From Chitinophaga pinensis (lineage in GTDB: Bacteria; Bacteroidota; Bacteroidia; SXHM01): a DNA stretch of 10,920 nt. The translations under genes and the position numbers were made by a program. Under the pieces are notes generated by a model. That model made no database searches. It was not told where the DNA came from and was given only the letters and a program-made list of their open reading frames with translations. The first letter of the stretch is position 1; every line of letters begins with the position of its first letter. The stretch is from the NCBI GenBank assembly GCA_945889235.1, contig CAMDBK010000069.1, forward strand, positions 1 through 10,920, written 5' to 3'. Below are positions 1 to 6,506 of the stretch, piece by piece.

Positions 1-532
1 AGACATAAGCAGGTTTATGGAATACCAAAATTTCATTACCGAAGAGCAACAAAAGAAATGGTTCTCCTCATTAAATCCGTTAACAGATTTTTATTTTCTC
101 ATCAATTGGAACGGACAAAAAGTTGGGTTAATCCATACCTCCAACATCAACTGGAATGATAAAACAGCGCATGCCGGGCTTTTTGTCTGGGATAAAAATT
201 ACATCGCTACGCATATTCCTGTACTTGCTTCATTGGCAATGCTCGAATGTTTTTTTGAAAAGTTTGAGTTGCAGAAATATTTTGCAAAAGTCGGTAGAAA
301 TAACCTGCCAGCCATACGCTACAATGTTTCGCTCGGTTTTAGATTAGATAAAAGATCTGAAGTAAATGATCCGATTTCTATCGGATTTGATTTTTATATT
401 CTTGAAAAAGAAAAATATTTCAGTGCCGCTGTAAAACTCAAAAAAATTGCATCAACAATATCTTCAGAAAAAGCAGAAGTAGTAGTAGAGCCTGAACTTT
501 GGAATGAATTAGAAAACTGTATCAGGCAGTAA
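1..532 (+). CDS. GNAT-family N-acetyltransferase, 5' end cut by window edge
   Basis: This is probably an acetyl-CoA-dependent N-acetyltransferase of the RimJ/RimL/PseH-like GNAT group; the acceptor is unknown. The reading frame is open from base 2 to the TAA at 530-532. The codons before the ATG at 17 read D-I-S-R-F and run smoothly into M-E-Y-Q-N-F-I-T-E-E-Q-Q-K-K-W-F. That is how the interior of such enzymes looks (arm after alpha-1, then 'ITxEEQxxWF'), so the true start lies left of the window, probably some tens of codons away. Counting from the ATG at 17, the late GNAT motif N-x-P-A-I-R-x-N-x-S-L-G-F sits at about residues 96-108. The acetyl-CoA pyrophosphate loop (usual form R/QxxGxG/A), expected near residues 60-70, is degenerate here. 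The last about 50 residues after the GNAT fold are a lysine- and glutamate-rich tail. The 3' end overlaps the convergent mqnE by 11 bp. Family assignment is fairly sure; substrate is not. Confidence 0.75.
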   Translation, partial: DISRFMEYQNFITEEQQKKWFSSLNPLTDFYFLINWNGQKVGLIHTSNINWNDKTAHAGLFVWDKNYIATHIPVLASLAMLECFFEKFELQKYFAKVGRNNLPAIRYNVSLGFRLDKRSEVNDPISIGFDFYILEKEKYFSAAVKLKKIASTISSEKAEVVVEPELWNELENCIRQ

Positions 533-1679
533 CAGATTTTTCCTCTTTCTCAAAATCGTAATTCCTGTAATCTGTAATAATATTGTAAAGCGTATCGCGC
601 TCAACAGGATGGCGGTTTGCCTGCTTTATCAGTTCTACTAATTCACGTGTTGTAAGTGCAGGATTTGATTCTTCAGCACCCGCCATTGAATAAATTTTTG
701 TTGAGTCATCAATAGTTCCGTCAATATCATCCACACCAAACTGCAACGAAAGTTGCGCAGTGTTTCGGCCAATCATTGGCCAGTAAGCTTTGATGTGAGG
801 AAAATTATCCATGTAAATCCTCGCGATTGCATAACTGCGTAAATCCTCAATCGTGCTTACTTCCTGAAGATGCGACATCTGGTTGTCTTTGTTCCGGAAT
901 TTCAGAGGAATAAATGTGTTGAAGCCTTTTGTTTTATCCTGTAAACTGCGCAACCTCTCCATGTGATCAACACGGTGTTCAAATTTCTCAATGTGTCCGT
1001 AAAGCATAGTTGCGTTTGATGGCATTCCTAATGAATGGGCAGTTTCATGAATTTCAAGCCATTCATCAGCCGTGCACTTGTCATCGCATATTTGTTTTCT
1101 TATTTCAGGATGAAAAATTTCTGCTCCGCCACCGGGCAATGAATTTTGTCCATGCTCTTTTAGAATTTGCAGCCCTTCACGAAAACTCACATTTGCTTTA
1201 CGGCACATGTATTCCAGCTCTACAGCTGTAAATGCTTTCACATGAATTTCAGGTCGTATTTCTTTAATTTTTTTTATCAGGTTTGCAAAATAATGCAGGC
1301 CCATTTTCGGGTGAACACCGCCAACAATATGGACTTCAGTAATTGGTTTTCCGTCATAACTTCTCAGCTTATCCAATATCAGTTCTTCCGTTAATTCCCA
1401 GCCTTCATCTTTTTGTTTCAGCAGGCGTGAGTAGGAGCAGAACTTACAATCAAAGACACAGATATTAGTTGGCTCCACATGAAAATTGCGGTTGAAATAA
1501 ACATAATCACCATGCCTTTTTTCACGAATATAATTGGCAAGTATTCCAAGAAAACCTAACTCACCTTTTTGATATAACAGCATACCTTCATCAAACGATA
1601 TGCGCTCTTGATTATAAACTTTCTCAGCAATATTTTTCAGGGCAGGAGAGAGGGAACTCTTTTTAAAAAGCGTTTTCAC
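522..1679 (-). CDS. mqnE: Aminodeoxyfutalosine synthase MqnE (radical SAM)
   Basis: MqnE joins 3-[(1-carboxyvinyl)oxy]benzoate to the adenosine part of S-adenosylmethionine to give 6-amino-6-deoxyfutalosine. This is an early cytoplasmic step of the futalosine route to menaquinone. The 385-residue length is usual for the family. The radical-SAM [4Fe-4S] ligands are Cys74, Cys78 and Cys81 (C-V-F-D-C-K-F-C) inside 'VEPTNICVFDCKFCSYSR'. Other family blocks are H-I-V-G-G-V-H-P (117-124), L-P-G-G-G-A-E-I-F (181-189), the 'MPSNATMLYGHIE' stretch, and 'NFPHIKAYWPMIG' near residue 300. These read as MqnE rather than its paralogue MqnC. The start is GTG: the codons are GTG-AAA-ACG, and no ATG offers a better N-terminus. 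It begins 4 bp after the stop of the secreted T9SS protein, so co-transcription or translational coupling is likely. No strong Shine-Dalgarno is visible. Its 3' end overlaps the acetyltransferase stop. The presence of this gene implies menaquinone made by the futalosine rather than the Men pathway; the partner genes mqnA/B/C/D are not in the window. Confidence 0.95.
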   Translation of the reverse strand: MKTLFKKSSLSPALKNIAEKVYNQERISFDEGMLLYQKGELGFLGILANYIREKRHGDYVYFNRNFHVEPTNICVFDCKFCSYSRLLKQKDEGWELTEELILDKLRSYDGKPITEVHIVGGVHPKMGLHYFANLIKKIKEIRPEIHVKAFTAVELEYMCRKANVSFREGLQILKEHGQNSLPGGGAEIFHPEIRKQICDDKCTADEWLEIHETAHSLGMPSNATMLYGHIEKFEHRVDHMERLRSLQDKTKGFNTFIPLKFRNKDNQMSHLQEVSTIEDLRSYAIARIYMDNFPHIKAYWPMIGRNTAQLSLQFGVDDIDGTIDDSTKIYSMAGAEESNPALTTRELVELIKQANRHPVERDTLYNIITDYRNYDFEKEEKSVTA

Positions 1680-1683
1680 AATA

Positions 1684-4600
1684 CTATTTAATCAGTGTAA
1701 CTGTTCCGGTTTTTGTGTATTGATTACCCGCAGCAGACTGGAAGTGGAATGAATAAACATAAACACCCTGAGGGACTAACTTGCCTTGAAACTGTCCATT
1801 CCAGCCTTCATATTTATCCTGGGTCATAAAAATACGCTCACCCCAGCGATTATAAATTTCCATCATGTAATTTTCGTCAGCAACAAAAAGTGTAACGGGA
1901 ATAAAAATCTGATTCAATCCTTCAGGAGCAAAAGCATTTGGCACAAAAAAGTTAGGAAGCTGGTAAGCGCAGGCAACATTTGAAACACTTGTTTCTTCAA
2001 AACCATAAGGATTACCGGCATCTTCCAATGCCTGAATGTAGTAACAGAACGTACCATCACCTTCTACAATATCAGCAACATTGTCAACATAAAAAGTATC
2101 GGAAGGAGTTACTGTAATTATCGGAACAGGGTTGAAAACCCCGTCAATGCTGCGGTAAATATTATAGGCTGCAACATTACCCAGCCATATTTCATATTTA
2201 TTCCAGTTGAGATAATTCTTGCGGTCAGCCTTTCCTTCAGCAGTTAAATAAATGGTGCGTGCATATTCTGAAGTGTCAACATACGCGCCACAACTGTCAA
2301 TGGAAATTGTTTTGTAATAATAACTGCGTTCACTGCTTCTTGCTTCTGCATCAAAATAATAAATGGTTGGAAGCCCTGTAAATGGGGTTGTTCCAATAAT
2401 AGTGTAAAGATTATTGTCCTCTGAACGTGAAATGGCATACTCAGTAATATCAGCTGCAATATCAACATAGGTATACGTATCAACTCCACCTGTTTGCGGA
2501 ACGGTTACTGTGCGGATATAGGTGAACAAAGGAGCAATCGGAATTTCAGCTAAAACACATGTATCATTTGATGCTGCTGTATTTGCTCCGGAATTATCAT
2601 ACGCTCTTACGTAATAACAATAAATTGCATTTGCAGTCAGGTTTTGATGGGTAAAGGTTGTTGTAGTTCCACCAACACTTCCTGCCAACGTTCTTGCTCC
2701 GCCATTTTCTGTAAAAAATACCTGGTATTGAGATACTCCGCTTGCCCAGCCGCTATAGGCATTCCATGAAAGTTCAGCCTGCCTCAGGCAAATATCTACA
2801 TGCACTCCAAGAAAAATAGAACTGTGAATATCACCAAGCGGACTGGTGTTATCGCAACTGTCAATTGCAGCAATTCTATAAGTTTCTGAGCCAATTCCTG
2901 CTGTTGAATTTCCGTTCAAATAATAAGTATTATTTAATCCCCATACAGTATCAATCGGAGTCCATGAATTATTTATATTTTCATATATAATATAACCCTC
3001 TGTATCTCCTGATGGATTAACATTCCAGCCAATTCCGGCCTGATTTAAACCTGCGTTTACATCAACGCTTACGGAATCAATAGAGGGTGAAACAGGTGGC
3101 GTTAAATCCTGAAATAAATCACCGTCAATGGAAGAAACCGAAATGCATCCCGATTGGTCTTCAATTTCAACGCGGTAATTAATCAGGGCATTACATAAAG
3201 TAATTTCATCCTGAAAAGTTAACCCTTGTGTTGAGTCAATTAAGGTCCAGATTCCGGCCGGAAATTCGCGGTAAATTCTGTAGTATCCACTGTATGTTGT
3301 TGAAGGAAGCGGAGTGGAAAGTGCATTCCATGTAAGCGCGGCAAAACCGGTTCCGGGATTTGTAACATCTAATAAAATACTTTGCAATGTATCACTCGGA
3401 TTTGTGAAAACTTCGCCATTGCAGCCTGAACGGGTTTTTATGTAATAGTAGATGCTTGCTGTATTTGCTCCGGCTCCAATGTCTGTATATGTTGTAGTGT
3501 TAATATTAAAAATACTGTCGACAACGGTGTAAGGCCCGGCCGGGTTTGCTGAAGAATAAATATGATAGCTGTTAAAGGTGTTATCAGGGTCAGGAGGCGG
3601 TATCCAGGTCAAAACTACATCACCATTTTGAAGTACAGAAATGCAACGTACCGATGGGGGAGGCACTACCTGAATAGCAAGTACAGTTATTGAAACAGTT
3701 ACAATGTTTACAGCCGGTGCCGGACAAAAATCATCTGACACACGAAATACAAATGTGTAGGTATTAGAAGTTGTTGCGCACAAGTCGTTAAATGCAATAT
3801 GATTGCAGTCAGTTTGCCATGTAAATGTTGTAGATGCTCCGTTTGGACCCGAAATTACAGGCGCAGGATTTAATGTTGCGCAAGGCGGATTAAGACAACC
3901 GGCACCGGCATTTGTATATCCCGCTCCAAACTGATTACCTGATGCATTAATGGTTACGGTTTGCGGACTTCCGTTGGGAAGAAGTTCCGGATCAGCTCCT
4001 GATAAATTAAAGGTGACAAGATCACCGGCAGTTACAGTAGCTGAAAAATTGGTAAAAATGCCGCCTAATGGTGGCACAGATGGCTTTGAATTGAAAGCAC
4101 AACCTAGAATTGTTACTTGTATTTCTCTGTAAACTTCGGCTACTAATATTCCGCATTTCCGTGCTTCTACTTTTACTACTGTTACAAAATTTCCGGGTGT
4201 AAAAGAAGTAAATGAAATTTCACCGGTATTTGCATTCAGTTGTGCAGGAACATTTCCCGGATTCTGTGCTGTGCTGGGCAAAGGAACGGTTGGACTATAA
4301 CCTGCCGAATAGGTGAGCTGAGGTGGATTAGTAGTGTTAAATGCACCGAAAAAATCATCTAATGCATTGCTCCAGTTATAGGTGAGTTCATCCAGTTCTA
4401 CGTCAGAAGCATTGTGGTTATAAGTAAAAGGATATCCTGAACAAATAATTGTAGAAGGTCGTTCCACAAAAACGGGAGATGAATCATAGCATGGATTCAT
4501 ATCCATTCCATTGAAGGCAAACATTTTTGCGCGAAGTGAAAAACCTTCATTTCCTGCATTCACAATATTGGTTACTGCAGCATTGCGGCAGCATTTATCA

Positions 4601-4998
4601 AAGGAAAGAATCCAACCTTCGGGTGGGGGTGTTCCGTTTAAAGTTATTGGGTTAGTCTGATATAGATATTCTTCTACAGCGCCCGCTGAACCTGCCGGGT
4701 TAGCACAACTGATGGTAGGCCCGGAACCATTGCATTGTGGTGAAATATCAGTTTGAGAAACAAGGGTAAGTGCTAAATGTACAGTTGCCGAACCTACTGT
4801 AGGATAGTTAAATAATTCAAGGCCGCCCGAAGTGTCAACAACTGTAGTTCCATTGCAATCGCGGTATAGCTTCATAAAAAATTGAAACTGACCGTTGGGA
4901 AGACAAACCCACGTGATTTCTCCACCCATAAGGTGCGTGGCTTTTATGCTTCCGGTTGAAAGCAGCAACAAAACAAACCCTAAGAGAAGTTTCTTCAA
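1684..4998 (-). CDS. Secreted multi-domain protein with C-terminal gliding-motility (CHU_C, type B T9SS) sorting domain
   Basis: A large (1104 aa) protein predicted to cross the inner membrane by Sec and the outer membrane by the type IX system, then be released or held at the surface. The start is TTG (TTG-AAG-AAA), chosen because it gives a complete signal peptide: M-K-K, a hydrophobic core at about 4-13, and a likely cleavage after Ala20 (S-I-K-A). Residues 21-440 form a cysteine-rich N-terminal region opening with T-H-L-M-G-G-E-I and containing L-Y-R-D-C (44-48) and C-C-R-N (136-139). This pattern recurs in Bacteroidota gliding-associated proteins. A PKD/cadherin-like stretch follows near 310-440. 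Roughly 446-1015 looks like six beta-sandwich, fibronectin-III-like repeats of about 90-100 residues, starting near 446, 546, 634, 733, 821 and 918, each with an L-T-W/L-S-W/L-N-W-type strand. Residues 1016-1104 are the CHU_C domain: V-P-N-A-F-A-P-E-G, then I-Y-N-R-W-G-E-R-I-F, W-N-G and P-Q-G-V-Y-V-Y. No catalytic domain is seen, so adhesin or surface-structural is the inferred role. mqnE follows 4 bp downstream. Confidence 0.92.
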   Translation of the reverse strand: MKKLLLGFVLLLLSTGSIKATHLMGGEITWVCLPNGQFQFFMKLYRDCNGTTVVDTSGGLELFNYPTVGSATVHLALTLVSQTDISPQCNGSGPTISCANPAGSAGAVEEYLYQTNPITLNGTPPPEGWILSFDKCCRNAAVTNIVNAGNEGFSLRAKMFAFNGMDMNPCYDSSPVFVERPSTIICSGYPFTYNHNASDVELDELTYNWSNALDDFFGAFNTTNPPQLTYSAGYSPTVPLPSTAQNPGNVPAQLNANTGEISFTSFTPGNFVTVVKVEARKCGILVAEVYREIQVTILGCAFNSKPSVPPLGGIFTNFSATVTAGDLVTFNLSGADPELLPNGSPQTVTINASGNQFGAGYTNAGAGCLNPPCATLNPAPVISGPNGASTTFTWQTDCNHIAFNDLCATTSNTYTFVFRVSDDFCPAPAVNIVTVSITVLAIQVVPPPSVRCISVLQNGDVVLTWIPPPDPDNTFNSYHIYSSANPAGPYTVVDSIFNINTTTYTDIGAGANTASIYYYIKTRSGCNGEVFTNPSDTLQSILLDVTNPGTGFAALTWNALSTPLPSTTYSGYYRIYREFPAGIWTLIDSTQGLTFQDEITLCNALINYRVEIEDQSGCISVSSIDGDLFQDLTPPVSPSIDSVSVDVNAGLNQAGIGWNVNPSGDTEGYIIYENINNSWTPIDTVWGLNNTYYLNGNSTAGIGSETYRIAAIDSCDNTSPLGDIHSSIFLGVHVDICLRQAELSWNAYSGWASGVSQYQVFFTENGGARTLAGSVGGTTTTFTHQNLTANAIYCYYVRAYDNSGANTAASNDTCVLAEIPIAPLFTYIRTVTVPQTGGVDTYTYVDIAADITEYAISRSEDNNLYTIIGTTPFTGLPTIYYFDAEARSSERSYYYKTISIDSCGAYVDTSEYARTIYLTAEGKADRKNYLNWNKYEIWLGNVAAYNIYRSIDGVFNPVPIITVTPSDTFYVDNVADIVEGDGTFCYYIQALEDAGNPYGFEETSVSNVACAYQLPNFFVPNAFAPEGLNQIFIPVTLFVADENYMMEIYNRWGERIFMTQDKYEGWNGQFQGKLVPQGVYVYSFHFQSAAGNQYTKTGTVTLIK

Positions 4999-5079
4999 AA
5001 TACTGTAAATAATTTGTAAAAATACGAAACAATGTTTCGAATAACAAGCCCGTCAGTCTTAAATAGATGAACAGGTTTA
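4999..5079 (-). promoter_or_regulatory. Intergenic region with candidate promoter for the T9SS protein gene
   Basis: This 81-bp gap separates the oxidase stop from the TTG start of the secreted protein. On the minus strand it holds a TTG at 5047-5045 and, 20 nt later, TATTTTTA at 5024-5017. This is close to the Bacteroidota -33/-7 pattern (TTG, about 19-21 nt, TAnnTTTG), with one mismatch at the last base. A start of transcription would then lie only about 10-15 nt before the TTG codon. The reading is tentative because the window is AT-rich and such matches arise by chance. Alternatively the gene is read through from the oxidase. Confidence 0.25.
5025..5039. repeat. Perfect 6-bp inverted repeat, 3-bp centre (operator-like or weak terminator)
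   Basis: On the + strand the sequence is CGAAAC-AAT-GTTTCG, a perfect palindrome with a 3-base centre. It lies exactly between the candidate -33 and -7 elements of the secreted protein gene, which would suit a dimeric repressor site. On the minus strand it is followed by TATTTTTA, so it could instead be a weak intrinsic terminator for the oxidase gene. The stem is short and half AT, and the 3-nt loop is tight, so neither reading is strong. Confidence 0.35.
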
Positions 5080-6378
5080 TTAACCAAATAAATGCTGCGT
5101 TAAACCATTGTTAAAAACACCTTTTGGGTCGAGTTTATTTTTTAATAACCTGAACTGCTCAAATTCAGGAAATGACTTGCTTATTTTATCTTTATCGGCA
5201 GTGAATTCCTTAGGCCAGTGCGGTCTTCCGCCAAATGAAAACATGATTTCTTCAAAACCTTTCACGTATTCTTTCCAATATCTGTCACCATATTGATAGG
5301 CGCCTATGTAACATGCATTTCTTTTATAAGCCGGACTCAGCCAGCTATCATCGGCCTTGACAAAACGCACTTCCACCACAAAATTGATGTAAAGTTTTTT
5401 GTGTTCAATCATTTCTTTCAGTTTTTTCAAGGCTTCTGAAGCGTGTTCAACAGCAATCGCATATTCAGTTTCATAATGAACAGGAGGCATGGGAACATTA
5501 AATACTTCCCAGGTTTTTTCAATGCGCGATACTTTTTTGAAATGGATTTTATTAATCAGTTTGTTGATGGACGGAACGAGTTTTGGAAACCAATCGCCCA
5601 ACCTGAGCATGAAAACAAAGAACACATTTACGAGAAAAGAATCATCTATAAATTTTTGAAAAGAAGAACGAGGCCTCAATTCTTCCTGCGTTCTGAAATA
5701 CCTGTAAATACCAACTAAAGGTGCGTGCGGAAACCACCAGAGTTTCAGATGGTCGGTGGTTTGAATAAGTTCGGGAATTTTCTCCAACGTTTCTTCAAAA
5801 GGCAGCGCATACGATTCATCGCGCAGGTTAAAAACGTCAACGCATTGAATGGTAAGTTCTGATACAATCCCCAGAACACCCAGATTTATCCTTACTACGG
5901 GAAGCAATTCTGTATTTTCATTTTCACTGATATTTAAAATTGAACCATCTGCCAAAATCAGTTTCATTGCAATTACTTGCGTGGAAAGATTTCCGAATTT
6001 TATTCCTGTTCCATGCGTTCCAGTTGAAATTGCACCTGCTATGCTCTGCTCTGAAATTGAACCAAGATTAGCTAACGATAATCCATTTTCGCGCAGAATT
6101 ACATTCAGGTTTTTGATGCGAATTCCGCCCTGAACACGCACTTGTTTTTTCTCTTTGTCAATTTCTAAAACCTTGTTATAGTTATCAAGATTAATAAGGT
6201 AATGTGTAGGCAAAGCCAATGCCGACCATGAATGTGCAGCACCAACCAATTTTATTTTTTTGTTTTTGGCAACAGCATCCTTTACAATTGAAATGATTTC
6301 ATTTTCGCTGTTTGGTTGAAAATAATGTTCCGCAGTTCCTGTTACGTTTCCTGCCCAGTTTTTGAATTTATATGCCAT
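5080..6378 (-). CDS. FAD-binding oxidoreductase, D-arabinono-1,4-lactone oxidase / alditol oxidase family
   Basis: This enzyme family uses FAD to oxidise sugar lactones (gulono-, galactono-, arabinono-lactone) or alditols, passing electrons to oxygen or another acceptor. The 432-residue length fits. The N-terminal FAD-binding (PCMH) domain covers about 1-185. G-A-A-H-S-W-S at 46-52 corresponds to the family's G-x-G-H-S block, and His49 is at the position that carries covalently bound FAD in alditol oxidase. G-S-I-S-E-Q-S-I-A-G-A-I-S-T-G-T-H-G-T-G (106-125) is the pyrophosphate-binding loop. The C-terminal ALO domain contains R-P-H-W-P-K (385-390), a variant of the family's H-W-x-K signature, and ends D-P-K-G-V-F-N-N-G-L. 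The start ATG is the only good one and leaves no signal peptide, so the protein is probably cytoplasmic. It is transcribed away from the glycosyltransferase gene across a 128-bp gap and leads toward the T9SS gene 81 bp downstream. The substrate cannot be fixed from the sequence; ascorbate-like synthesis is not implied. Confidence 0.88.
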   Translation of the reverse strand: MAYKFKNWAGNVTGTAEHYFQPNSENEIISIVKDAVAKNKKIKLVGAAHSWSALALPTHYLINLDNYNKVLEIDKEKKQVRVQGGIRIKNLNVILRENGLSLANLGSISEQSIAGAISTGTHGTGIKFGNLSTQVIAMKLILADGSILNISENENTELLPVVRINLGVLGIVSELTIQCVDVFNLRDESYALPFEETLEKIPELIQTTDHLKLWWFPHAPLVGIYRYFRTQEELRPRSSFQKFIDDSFLVNVFFVFMLRLGDWFPKLVPSINKLINKIHFKKVSRIEKTWEVFNVPMPPVHYETEYAIAVEHASEALKKLKEMIEHKKLYINFVVEVRFVKADDSWLSPAYKRNACYIGAYQYGDRYWKEYVKGFEEIMFSFGGRPHWPKEFTADKDKISKSFPEFEQFRLLKNKLDPKGVFNNGLTQHLFG

Positions 6379-6400
6379 ATTCTAATTTAAAAAAATTGTG

Positions 6401-6475
6401 TGTCGCTTCGAGCGTAGTCGAGAAGCAATAAAAAAAGCTCAACTATTTTGTGTCTCGACTACGCTCGACATGACA
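6401..6475. repeat. Inverted pair of REP-like hairpins (BIME-like element) between divergent genes
   Basis: The core TCGAGCGTAGTCGAGA at 6408-6423 reappears as an exact reverse complement at 6453-6468, with outer TGTC/GACA ends at 6401-6404 and 6472-6475. Each arm can also fold on itself. Arm 1 pairs GCT(6405-6407)/AGC(6424-6426), then TCGA(6408-6411)/TCGA(6418-6421) after a 2-nt bulge. Arm 2 has the same layout, with TG(6451-6452)/CA(6469-6470) and TCGA/TCGA. The element fills most of the 128-bp gap between the divergent oxidase and glycosyltransferase genes. Short palindromic repeats of this look are scattered between genes in many Bacteroidota genomes; whether this one is multicopy cannot be seen here. 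It could influence transcription or mRNA stability of either flanking gene. Confidence 0.75.
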
Positions 6476-6494
6476 AATACTTCACAAATGTGGG

Positions 6495-6502
6495 TATTTT
6501 CG
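6495..6502 (+). promoter_or_regulatory. Candidate -7 element for the glycosyltransferase gene
   Basis: TATTTTCG matches five of the six fixed bases of TAnnTTTG and ends 4 nt before the GTG start codon at 6507. If used, transcription would begin at or beside the start codon, giving a leaderless or near-leaderless message. No clear -33 TTG is present at the right distance; that position falls at the right edge of the hairpin repeat. Low confidence. Confidence 0.3.
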
Positions 6503-6506
6503 CAAA

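Noticed and set aside
17..19. ATG at 17 as the true start of the acetyltransferase
   Set aside because: The frame is open to the window edge, and the residues before and after this Met read as the interior of a GNAT protein, lacking the expected first strand and helix. The gene is better described as 5' truncated by the window.
522..1679. MqnC (cyclic dehypoxanthine futalosine synthase) instead of MqnE
   Set aside because: Both are radical-SAM enzymes with CxxxCxxC, but the surrounding blocks (VEPTNICVFDCKFCSYSR, LPGGGAEIF, MPSNATMLYGHIE) match MqnE.
4835..5047. 70-codon minus-strand frame beginning with ATG upstream of the secreted protein
   Set aside because: It overlaps the signal-peptide region of the secreted protein in another frame and has no recognisable family features. 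The TTG-started frame gives a textbook signal peptide.
5443..6133. Plus-strand open frames of 91 and 94 codons inside the oxidase gene
   Set aside because: They are antisense to a gene with clear family motifs, show no motif of their own and have no ribosome site. They are composition shadows.
6488..6490. ATG at 6488 as the start of the glycosyltransferase
   Set aside because: It is out of frame with the R-I-L-V-C-P-L-D-W-G-L-G-H N-terminus. The only start in the right place and frame is GTG at 6507.
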